Of a stretch of DNA of 6,192 bases, positions 1 through 5,253 are shown piece by piece. The notes under the pieces were generated by a model. The model was not told the origin of the DNA, ran no database searches, and saw only the letters and a program-made list of their open reading frames with translations. The DNA comes from Betaproteobacteria bacterium. GTDB lineage: Bacteria > Pseudomonadota > Gammaproteobacteria > Burkholderiales > UBA9220. Position numbers and translations under genes: made by a program. The stretch is from contig DOVS01000227.1 of the NCBI GenBank assembly GCA_003519965.1, positions 1 to 6,192 of the forward strand. The letters run 5' to 3'. Within the stretch, counting starts at the first letter, position 1. Each line of letters opens with the position of its first letter.

Positions 1-1081
1 TCTTGCCAGCGCCGTTCGGGCCGATCAGACCCACACGATCGCCACGCTGAATCCGGGTGGAAAAACGCTGGATGACCGTTTGGCCGTCGAAAGACTTGCT
101 CGCCTGGCGCAACTCCGCCACCAACTTGCCGGAACGCGCACTCGTCTCCAGCGCGAAATTCACCGCGCCCTGCCGTTCGCGACGCGCCGCCCGTTCGCGG
201 CGCAACGCCTCCAACCGGCGCACCCGCCCCTCGTTGCGGGTGCGCCGCGCTTCGACGCCCTGACGAATCCACGCTTCCTCCTGGGCCAGTAATCGATCGA
301 ACTTCTCGCACTGCACCGCCTCCGCCGCCAGCAATTCCTGCTTGCGCTGCTGGTAAGCGGTGAAGTTGCCGGGAAAGCTCGCCAACTGTCCACGATCCAG
401 CTCAACGATACGTGTCGCCACCCGGTCGAGAAAACGGCGGTCATGGGTAACGAACAACACACTGCCGCGATGCGCCTGCAACAAACCCTCGAGCCATTCG
501 ATCGCGCCAACGTCCAAGTGATTCGTCGGTTCGTCCAGCAGCAACACATCGGGCCGTTTGACCAACGCACGCGCCAGCGCCACCCGCTTTTTCCAGCCGC
601 CGGACAGCGCGCCGATGGGCTGATCCGGCGACAAGCCGAGGCGGCTCAGCACAGCATCCACCCGCGACTTAATATTCCAGCCGTCGTTCGCCTCCAACTC
701 ACCCTGCAGCGTCTGCATCCTCTCCAGCAACACCGCGGTATCGGCGCCGGGCGCCCCCAAGTCGTGAGAAACCTGATGATAATCGAGCAGCAAGCGACGC
801 ACCGCGCCAACCCCCTCCGCAACCGCCTCGAATACGCAAAGGCTGGCGTCCAGCACCGGCTCTTGGGGAACAAACGCCAGCCGCGCCGCCGGCGCACGCC
901 GCACCGCGCCGCCATCGAGTTCGGCGACGCCGGCAATCGCCTTGAGCAAACTGGATTTACCACTGCCGTTACGGCCGATCAGCCCAACCCGCTCCCCCGG
1001 CTCCAGCGTCAGGCTGGCGCAATCCAGCAAGCGATGATGGCCAAAAGCAAGATGCGCTTTTTCTAGCGTAATCAGAGACAT
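1..1081 (-). CDS. uup: ABC-F family ATPase, Uup type (C-terminal part beyond window)
   Basis: Soluble tandem-ATPase of the ABC-F class. Family members act on the ribosome or, for Uup, have been linked to precise excision of transposons and ribosome-associated functions; there are no membrane segments. 360 codons are visible from an ATG at 1081-1079 and the frame is open at the left edge. The first ATPase domain is complete: Walker A GRNGSGKS (36-43), signature LSGGWKKR (159-166), Walker B with LLLDEPTNHLD (180-190) and the switch histidine in FVTHDRR (210-216). A charged Arg/Glu-rich linker follows (about 240-310), and the second Walker A GPNGAGK (354-360) lies at the cut. Uup proteins are about 630-640 residues, so roughly 55% is present. 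The start MSLI matches the usual Uup N-terminus. I see no clear Shine-Dalgarno; TACAAT (1121-1116, minus) is a possible -10. Other ABC-F subfamilies are possible but less likely. Confidence 0.93.
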   Translation of the reverse strand, partial: MSLITLEKAHLAFGHHRLLDCASLTLEPGERVGLIGRNGSGKSSLLKAIAGVAELDGGAVRRAPAARLAFVPQEPVLDASLCVFEAVAEGVGAVRRLLLDYHQVSHDLGAPGADTAVLLERMQTLQGELEANDGWNIKSRVDAVLSRLGLSPDQPIGALSGGWKKRVALARALVKRPDVLLLDEPTNHLDVGAIEWLEGLLQAHRGSVLFVTHDRRFLDRVATRIVELDRGQLASFPGNFTAYQQRKQELLAAEAVQCEKFDRLLAQEEAWIRQGVEARRTRNEGRVRRLEALRRERAARRERQGAVNFALETSARSGKLVAELRQASKSFDGQTVIQRFSTRIQRGDRVGLIGPNGAGK

Positions 1082-1561
1082 GAAGCAGACACCGGGAAAA
1101 GTGGGAAAAGGAAGAATTGTAGCACGCCGCCGCCACGAGATAACATGGCAAAACACGCTAACCGCCAGCCGCTCCGGCGATCCCCGGGCCGGCTGCATCT
1201 ACATCTATTAAGTGCATCTATAAGAAATCACCGTGGGGCCAACGCGATCAACGGCGCCGGCCGGTACCGCTGCGAACGGATCGGCTGCTCCTTATCCGCG
1301 AACGTCTTTTCGCGCCGCGCCTGGCAACGGCGGCGCCGCTTGGCGGCGGAATCCGTTTGCAACCGCGCAAAACCGGATGACCGCGCGGCATGCGAGACAA
1401 GCGCCGCATCCATCGACGGCTAGCCGCGCCAAGGCCGCCGGCGCATCGGCGACGGAGCAATCGCCCAAGCCGGCCGGATCTGCATTCTGCTGGCTGCCGC
1501 AACGCCGCCCCCAGCTAGCGCCATTTACGCTTCGGTTAAATTCGGCGTATTTCGCCCCTGC
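1082..1561. other. gene-free gap between MFS gene and uup
   Basis: About 480 bases with no convincing gene. Open frames on both strands here are Arg/Ala/Pro-rich, as expected from chance reading of GC-rich DNA, and resemble no family I know. The visible content is an imperfect hairpin (1166-1195), a short AT-rich pocket with three CATCTA copies (1196-1220) and a possible -10 for uup at 1116-1121. No strong terminator with a T run follows the MFS gene; only a small GGCG/CGCC hairpin with a TATTT loop is seen at 1543-1555. The gap is long enough that uup probably has its own promoter rather than being transcribed with the MFS gene. Confidence 0.5.
1166..1195. repeat. imperfect inverted repeat upstream of uup
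   Basis: Arms CAGCCG (1166-1171) and CGGCTG (1190-1195) enclose a two-base mismatch and a second pairing CCGG/CCGG (1174-1177 with 1184-1187), leaving a six-base loop. It starts 85 bases upstream of the uup start codon on the minus strand. There is no T run, so it is not a standard terminator. It could be a structured leader or chance pairing in GC-rich DNA. Confidence 0.3.
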
Positions 1562-2755
1562 TTAAACCTCGCGAACGGCATGGGCCGCCGGCGGCCACGC
1601 CCGCGACCGCAACAGCGCCGCACTGACGCCGGCAACCGCACCGGCAAGCGTAAACGCCGCCTCCGCGCCTTCATAATGCCAGACCGCGCCGAACAGCAAA
1701 CCGGCGGGCACGGCGGCAAGTCCGACCAGCAAATGATACCAACCGAAGGCAGTGCCGCGTTCGCTCCCGGTAGCAAATCCGCTAATCAGCGCCCGTTCCG
1801 CGCCTTCGCTCAATCCCGCGAACAAACCGTAGCCCAGAGTCGCCGCCCACAGTCCGACCCCTTGCTCCACCTGGCCCAGCAACAAAAAAGCGATGCTATA
1901 GGCGATCCAGCTCGTCAACATCACCCGCTCCCGTCCAATGCGGTCGGCCAGCCGGCCGCCGCCGGCGGCGGTCGCCGCCTTGGCTGCATTTAGCGCCGCC
2001 CACAACAGCAGCAAATGCGGCGGCGTAATCCCCAACGCATAGCCGCGCAGCAGAATAAACGTTTCCGACACCCGGGCGAACGTAAACAACGCCAGCACCT
2101 GTAAATAACGGCGCATGGGAGCAGACAAGGCCGACCAGCGCAACGGCGGCAGCACTAGCGGCCGCGCAGCGGCGATCTTGGGTGATTTCACCCCGAAAGC
2201 CAACAGCAGCACCGCCGCCAATCCCGGCAGCGCCGACCATAAAATGACATGGGACACGCTCGCCGGGGAAAACGTCAACGCCGCCGCGGCGGCCAAACTG
2301 CCCAGCACCGCGCCGCCGTTATCCAGCGCCCGGTGATAACCATAAGCGAACCCCATTAGCGCAGGCGGCGTTGCATCCGCAACCAAGGCGTCCCGCGGCG
2401 CGCTGCGCACTCCCTTGCCCACCCGGTCGACGCCGCGCAGCAACGCCAGCATCGGCCAACTGGGCGCCAGCCCCAGCAGCGGCCGCACCGCATTGGACAA
2501 ACTGTAACCGAACAGCGCCAGCCCCTTGCGCCGCCCGTTCAGCCGGTCGGAATGACGCCCGGCCCATAGCTTGAGCAGGCTCGCCACCGCCTCCGCCACC
2601 CCCTCGATCACGCCTAGCGCCACCGGCCCCGCGCCTAACACCGCGACTAGCAAAATGGGAATCAGCGGCGCCACCATTTCCGAAGACAAATCGTTAAAGA
2701 AACTGACAAAGCCAAGAACCAGCACCGTGCGCGGCAAACGTTGGCGAATCGGCAT
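1562..2755 (-). CDS. major facilitator superfamily (MFS) transporter
   Basis: Inner-membrane secondary transporter with about twelve hydrophobic segments and no recognisable substrate signature. From the farthest upstream start (TTG, 2794) the frame has 410 codons. I prefer the ATG at 2755 (397 residues), because conserved-looking sequence (LPRTVLVLGFV) begins just after it and an AGGA (2770-2767) lies 11 bases upstream; the ATG at 2782 is the alternative. Numbered from 2794, features are FFNDLSSEM in helix 1 (32-40), a motif A-like loop GRHSDR...GRRKG (79-91), a conserved stretch RGVDRVGKGVRSAPRDAL (120-137) and a second motif A in the C-terminal half, GGRLADRIGRER (279-290). The FNDLSSEM and GKGxRxxPRDAL signatures are typical of a broad, poorly characterised MFS group often called multidrug-like. 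It diverges from the tRNA gene across a palindrome. Substrate unknown. Confidence 0.9.
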   Translation of the reverse strand: MPIRQRLPRTVLVLGFVSFFNDLSSEMVAPLIPILLVAVLGAGPVALGVIEGVAEAVASLLKLWAGRHSDRLNGRRKGLALFGYSLSNAVRPLLGLAPSWPMLALLRGVDRVGKGVRSAPRDALVADATPPALMGFAYGYHRALDNGGAVLGSLAAAAALTFSPASVSHVILWSALPGLAAVLLLAFGVKSPKIAAARPLVLPPLRWSALSAPMRRYLQVLALFTFARVSETFILLRGYALGITPPHLLLLWAALNAAKAATAAGGGRLADRIGRERVMLTSWIAYSIAFLLLGQVEQGVGLWAATLGYGLFAGLSEGAERALISGFATGSERGTAFGWYHLLVGLAAVPAGLLFGAVWHYEGAEAAFTLAGAVAGVSAALLRSRAWPPAAHAVREV

Positions 2756-2800
2756 AAAGCGGGATATCCTGTAAATAAACATGGGCGATTTCAATGATCC

Positions 2801-2823
2801 CCGTATTTTAGCGTAAAATACGG
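2801..2823. promoter_or_regulatory. perfect palindrome in divergent MFS/tRNA promoter region
   Basis: CCGTATTTTA (2801-2810) and its exact reverse complement TAAAATACGG (2814-2823) are separated by GCG. TAAAAT therefore appears on both strands as a possible -10. On the plus strand it is followed by a GC-rich discriminator (ACGGCC) and the mature tRNA starts 9 bases later, as in many stable-RNA promoters. No good -35 is visible for either direction. The dyad could be a repressor operator for the MFS gene, a pair of overlapping -10 elements, or both. Confidence 0.6.
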
Positions 2824-2828
2824 CCGAC

Positions 2829-2904
2829 GCCCTGGTAGCTCAGTGGATAGAGCAACCCCCTCCTAAGGGGTAGGTCGGACGTTCAAATCGTCTCCGGGGC
2901 GCCA
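2829..2904 (+). tRNA. tRNA-Arg (anticodon CCU)
   Basis: A full 76-base cloverleaf folds by hand. The acceptor stem pairs GCCCTGG (2829-2835) with CCGGGGC (2894-2900), with one G-T wobble. The D arm is GCTC/GAGC (2838-2853). The anticodon stem is ACCCC/GGGGT around the loop CTCCTAA, with anticodon CCT at 2862-2864. The variable loop is AGGTC, the T arm GGACG/CGTCT with loop TTCAAAT, the discriminator base G2901, and CCA is encoded at 2902-2904. It decodes AGG, a rare arginine codon in GC-rich proteobacteria. No other tRNA follows, so it appears to be a single-gene unit. tRNA-Arg genes are frequent island integration sites, and atypical AT-rich DNA starts about 350 bases downstream. Confidence 0.96.
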
Positions 2905-2974
2905 AATTGAATAGTTTCGCCGCGAGTATCTACAACCGTAGAAACCGGAAATACGCCACAAACAACCACATGAT

Positions 2975-3021
2975 GGCCTGGTTACGCCACACTCGCCCCA
3001 CCCCAACCGGGCAACCAAGCC
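2975..3021. repeat. imperfect inverted repeat, possibly a diverged dispersed intergenic repeat
   Basis: Arms GGCCTGGTT (2975-2983) and AACCAAGCC (3013-3021) pair with one mismatch across a 29-base loop. The surrounding CATGATGG...GGTTACGCC and CCCTACC wording recalls the dispersed TAGGGTGGGTTA-type palindromic repeats found between genes in various proteobacteria. That resemblance is from memory and cannot be confirmed from one copy. Confidence 0.35.
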
Positions 3022-3053
3022 CTACCATAGCGCAGACGCCTTACTCACGCCGG

Positions 3054-3108
3054 GACGCCCAAGGCGTTCATGGTGCGGGCGCAGCAGCCTTCGCCGACGC
3101 CATTTTTT
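3054..3108 (+). terminator. possible rho-independent terminator downstream of tRNA-Arg
   Basis: GGCGT (3063-3067) can pair with ACGCC (3097-3101), with an inner GGCG/CGCC pairing, and a T6 run follows at 3103-3108. The same GGCGT can instead pair with ACGCC at 3055-3059, giving mutually exclusive hairpins. The loop is long and the stem interrupted, so this is a weak call. It lies about 160 bases past the tRNA. Confidence 0.3.
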
Positions 3109-3202
3109 ATACTGAAACCAATAAAAATATCGGTCAATCGACTATATTTCATACAGAAGCCCTCGCGAGAGTTCCATTAAGCAGGCAGCAAAGGGGCGCC
3201 CT

Positions 3203-3271
3203 GCATAACAAAAGTATCCAGTCGTTCACTGGGATGTTCCTGACGCCGCACCCTGCATGCTGACATTAGAA
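3203..3271 (+). repeat. weak attC-like segment upstream of the first small gene
   Basis: GCATAAC (3203-3209) resembles an integron R'' box (RYYYAAC) with one mismatch. ATTAGAA (3265-3271) resembles an R' box (GTTRRRY) with the invariant first G and the last base changed. Between them is a CCAGT/ACTGG hairpin (3218-3232). The two outer boxes do not pair with each other, which counts against the call. It ends 10 bases before the next start codon, where a preceding attC would end in a cassette array. Confidence 0.2.
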
Positions 3272-3281
3272 ATAAAACGGT

Positions 3282-3608
3282 ATGAAATTAATCAAAAAAT
3301 TATCATGTCCCCATTGTGGAAAGGCGTTAAATTCGAGCACCATCGGAAGACGCCCTAAAAACGGCGGCGGCAAATCTTGGAGAAATAATATTCAACGAAA
3401 AAACGACTGCAAGCACTGTGGCGCCACAATAGCCTTATCTAATAGTTGTCGAAAATGGTTGCTTTTAGCTATCTTTTCTTCTTCAGGGTTATTTTTACAA
3501 TTGTTTGGTTTTAATACGCCAAACATAGTATCGATGTTGATTTCGCTTGCTGTCGCGGTCAGCTTAATTATGTTCGTTATTAAAATGGAGTATGTAATAG
3601 TAGAATGA
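3282..3608 (+). CDS. small membrane protein with N-terminal zinc ribbon and two helices, function unknown
   Basis: 108 residues; I do not recognise a named family. Two CX2C knuckles, CPHCG (9-13) and CKHCG (43-47), are separated by a basic Arg/Lys/Asn-rich loop and form a likely zinc ribbon on the cytoplasmic side. Two hydrophobic segments follow, about 59-76 and 82-101, giving a small integral membrane protein with most of its soluble mass at the N-terminus. The ATG at 3282 is chosen because CPHCG starts just after it; no clear Shine-Dalgarno is present (AAAACGGT precedes it), which is common in integron cassette genes. The gene is AT-rich unlike the flanking chromosome, and an attC-like site lies between its stop and the next gene. 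The next frame has the same ribbon-then-two-helices order, so the two may be distant relatives. Confidence 0.8.
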   Translation: MKLIKKLSCPHCGKALNSSTIGRRPKNGGGKSWRNNIQRKNDCKHCGATIALSNSCRKWLLLAIFSSSGLFLQLFGFNTPNIVSMLISLAVAVSLIMFVIKMEYVIVE

Positions 3609-3624
3609 AAATTTATCATCAGAG

Positions 3625-3693
3625 ATTTAAGTTCATTCGCTACGCGCATCGGACGCGCAAAAAGACACACGCTGCTTACACTTCACGTTAGAT
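3625..3693 (+). repeat. integron attC-like recombination site (first, degenerate)
   Basis: GTTAGAT (3687-3693) matches the attC R' consensus GTTRRRY exactly. ATTTAAG (3625-3631) is the best R'' partner and pairs with it over six of seven positions, including one wobble. The following TTCATTC is like the spacer of many attC sites. The inner L boxes do not pair well, so the site may be degraded. It fills the gap between two cassette-like genes, beginning 16 bases after one stop and ending 11 bases before the next ATG, which is the expected place and size (69 bases). Confidence 0.5.
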
Positions 3694-3704
3694 TCGTAAA
3701 ACCA

Positions 3705-4286
3705 ATGGCGAAATGCCCAACGGGTGAAGAAACACAAGATTGGTGGAAGTTGCTTCAATTCGATAAAACGCAGCTAATAACGTATCCGCGATGCGGGTCT
3801 GTCTTAGCGATGGATTCTCAACGATCAATAATCCTACTTGGCGGTTTCATCGTTATTTTGGCGTTGCCCGTTACAAAGCGGCTTACTGTTGACTGAAGCA
3901 AATGATGGCTTATAGGTGCATTCATTATCTATGCGCCGTTCTACATTGTTTACACGAAGCTGAAGGCGGCAAGCGACGGCGAGCTAGCTATTACACAAAA
4001 TCAGGAGACGGAATGCGCCGCCTATGCCAACAGTCGCCGCCACATTCATTTCGTGGGCCGTATATTTCTCTGGGGAAGCCTTCTCGTGTTTCTCGCTGGA
4101 ACATCCCTCCATTCCCGCCAACCAAGTGAAATGGTTTCTGTTTTAGGCCTTGTTGCTACGATTGCCGGCCTTGGAATACTCGCACGAACGGAGTGTCCGT
4201 TTTGTAAAAAACTTACCGCACGCAACCCGTTTGGCGATGGGAGAAAATGTATCTATTGTCATAACGACATAGATGTTGCTAAATAG
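3705..4286 (+). pseudogene. decayed zinc-ribbon multi-helix membrane protein gene with two in-frame TGA codons
   Basis: One frame of 194 codons from ATG 3705 to TAG 4286, interrupted only by TGA at codons 64 (3894-3896) and 67 (3903-3905). Both sides look like real protein: ahead of the stops a ribbon-like start and a hydrophobic segment (41-57); after them hydrophobic segments at about 68-84, 117-131 and 143-160 and a C-terminal ribbon CPFC (164-167) and CIYC (182-185). In the N-terminal ribbon two ligands are missing: C4-P-T-G7, where a Cys is expected (GGT for TGT), and Y27-P-R-C30, where a Cys is expected (TAT for TGT). Each TGA is one base from TGG (Trp). Four single substitutions would restore an intact protein, so I call it a pseudogene. 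Alternatives are two surviving short proteins (3705-3896, 63 residues; GTG 4053-4286, 77 residues), fusion of two genes, or TGA readthrough. Function unknown. Confidence 0.7.
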
Positions 4287-4292
4287 TGACGA

Positions 4293-4373
4293 ATCTAACA
4301 ACTGCATCATGTGGGACTAGCTACTGCTAAAACAACAATCGGTTTTTGCCCGGAGTCCACTTTAAAGTTAGCC
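4293..4373 (+). repeat. integron attC site (second, well formed)
   Basis: The R'' box ATCTAAC (4293-4299) and R' box GTTAGCC (4367-4373) share a perfect five-base CTAAC/GTTAG pairing. The L'' box GTGGGACT (4311-4318) pairs with the L' box AGTCCAC (4354-4360) over seven pairs, leaving one G (4314 or 4315) unpaired, the extrahelical base typical of attC. The spacer holds a small AAAAC/GTTTT stem (4329-4333 with 4342-4346). The site starts 7 bases after the preceding stop codon and ends 4 bases before another ATG, as in cassette arrays. The expected recombination point is between G4367 and T4368. R' deviates at one position from GTTRRRY. Confidence 0.75.
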
Positions 4374-4376
4374 GCC

Positions 4377-4403
4377 ATGAATAAAGAACAGCGCAAAAAA
4401 TAG
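4377..4403 (+). pseudogene. truncated start of a further cassette gene
   Basis: Three bases after the attC R' box, an ATG opens a frame MNKEQRKK that stops at TAG 4401-4403 after eight codons. A short Lys/Gln-rich start like this is common in small membrane proteins, but nothing hydrophobic continues in any frame. The sequence turns GC-rich from about 4430. The simplest reading is the 5' end of a third cassette whose body was lost by deletion or rearrangement. It could also be a chance ATG. Confidence 0.35.
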
Positions 4404-4504
4404 CAGTGGTATAGGATGCATCTTAGGTCATCAGTCCTCGCCGTGCGCCCCAATAGAAAACGGCCCAGCGAGATGGCGCCGGATCGGTTGCTGCTGCGCG
4501 CATG

Positions 4505-4537
4505 ATTGCGCTTAGCACCGGCTAGCGCGCAATTTTT
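4505..4537 (+). terminator. probable rho-independent terminator
   Basis: ATTGCGC (4505-4511) pairs perfectly with GCGCAAT (4527-4533). An inner TAGC/GCTA pairing (4513-4516 with 4521-4524) follows after a small internal loop, and a five-T run ends at 4537. On the plus strand it would stop transcription coming from the cassette block before it reaches the methyltransferase gene. Confidence 0.5.
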
Positions 4538-4551
4538 AGCGAAAAAATACA

Positions 4552-4599
4552 CCAGCGGCCGGTACACACGCCATCCGCCGATCTATCCGGCCGCCCTGG
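4552..4599. repeat. inverted repeat ahead of the methyltransferase gene
   Basis: CCAG (4552-4555) plus CGGCCGG (4556-4562) pair with CCGGCCG (4587-4593) plus CTGG (4596-4599): eleven pairs with a two-base CC bulge and a 24-base loop. It ends 42 bases before the start codon and has no T run, so it is either a stable leader hairpin or a binding site rather than a terminator. Confidence 0.5.
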
Positions 4600-4641
4600 A
4601 AAACTAAAGGCACGCCGCCGACGAAAAAAGGAAATGCTGCG

Positions 4642-5253
4642 ATGAACAAATTGCACTGGGAAAACGTCTACACAACCAAACCCATTACCGAAGTGAGCTG
4701 GTACCGGACACACCTGGAACAATCCTTAGCGCTCATCGAGCAAACCGGCGCCGGCCCGGAAGCCCGCATCATCGACGTGGGCGGCGGCGCCTCCACCTTG
4801 GTGGACGACCTACTAGCGGCGGATTACCGCCATCTAACGATCTTGGACATCTCCGCCAAGGCCTTGGCGGAGGCCAAGACGCGGCTGGGAAAAGCGGCGG
4901 CCCGAGTCGCCTGGCTGGAAGCCGACATCACCCAAGCGGCGCTGCCGGCCCACCACTACGACATATGGCACGATCGCGCGGTATTTCACTTCCTGACCCA
5001 GCCCGAAGAACGGCGCCGCTACGTGGCGGCGGTGCAGCACGCCGTCAAACCGGGCGGACATATCATCATGGCGTGTTTCGGCCCCGCCGGCCCCCGCCAG
5101 TGCAGCGGGCTAGACATCGTGCGCTACCATCCGGAACAACTGCACGGCGAATTCGGCGGCGGCTTCCGGTTAGTAAAAAACATCAGCGAAACACATCTCA
5201 CGCCCGCCGGCAAAGAACAACAATTTATCTATTGCTATTGCAAAATGGGATAG
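4642..5253 (+). CDS. class I SAM-dependent methyltransferase, substrate unknown
   Basis: 203-residue soluble protein with a complete Rossmann methyltransferase core. Motif I IIDVGGGAS (43-51) binds SAM. The acidic end of strand 2 is LTILDIS (65-71), with D69 expected to contact the ribose. Motif II is WLEADI (91-96). The motif IV region is YDIWHDRAVFHFL (106-118), and VKPGGHIIM (135-143) is the usual post-motif turn and strand. The N-terminus HWENVY...EVSWYR (5-22) is typical of a small-molecule methyltransferase group related to Methyltransf_11/25 proteins. The start is supported by AAAGGAAA about eight bases upstream. It is GC-rich like the MFS and Uup genes, so it probably belongs to the chromosome rather than to the AT-rich cassette block, and no attC follows it. 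It stands alone, so context does not reveal the substrate. No lesions are seen. Confidence 0.9.
   Translation: MNKLHWENVYTTKPITEVSWYRTHLEQSLALIEQTGAGPEARIIDVGGGASTLVDDLLAADYRHLTILDISAKALAEAKTRLGKAAARVAWLEADITQAALPAHHYDIWHDRAVFHFLTQPEERRRYVAAVQHAVKPGGHIIMACFGPAGPRQCSGLDIVRYHPEQLHGEFGGGFRLVKNISETHLTPAGKEQQFIYCYCKMG

Larger units (their letters stand above)
2905..3281. other. non-coding stretch between tRNA and first small gene
   Basis: No convincing gene. A TTG-initiated frame at 2907-3263 has a composition unlike a real protein. The stretch holds an imperfect inverted repeat (2975-3021), several GACGCC copies (3034, 3054, 3096, 3242) that pair with GGCGT at 3063-3067, a T6 run after one of these hairpins, an ACTGG/CCAGT hairpin and a weak attC-like end just before the next gene. 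AT content rises from about 3105 onward. Confidence 0.5.
4404..4641. other. non-coding stretch between cassette remnant and methyltransferase
   Basis: About 240 bases without a credible gene. It contains the transition from AT-rich to GC-rich sequence (about 4400-4430), a terminator-like hairpin (4505-4537), a strong inverted repeat (4552-4599) and the ribosome binding site for the methyltransferase (AAAGGAAA at 4627-4634, about eight bases before the ATG). I cannot point to a convincing promoter. Confidence 0.5.

Noticed and set aside
443..1066. 207-codon plus-strand frame
   Set aside because: Antisense to the clearly recognisable Uup protein; its long length is a by-product of GC-rich codon use.
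1145..1565. Overlapping frames on both strands in the gap upstream of uup
   Set aside because: Arg/Ala/Pro-rich on both strands with no recognisable domain and no ribosome binding site; typical of chance frames in GC-rich spacer.
3193..3200. GGGGCGCC as a copy of the tRNA-Arg 3' end (island attachment repeat)
   Set aside because: Only eight bases match and they contain the GGCGCC palindrome, expected often in this DNA. A nine-base match at 5336-5344 is equally weak.
2907..3263. 118-codon plus-strand frame right after the tRNA
   Set aside because: It starts with TTG 2 bases after the tRNA CCA, has no ribosome binding site and reads as a Pro/Thr/Arg-rich mixture with no motif. It also spans several hairpins.
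3894..3905. TGA codons as selenocysteine or as tryptophan under an altered genetic code
   Set aside because: The expected residues look like Trp, not Sec, no selenocysteine-type hairpin is evident after them, and other genes in the window use TGG for Trp and TGA as a stop (for example the transposase).
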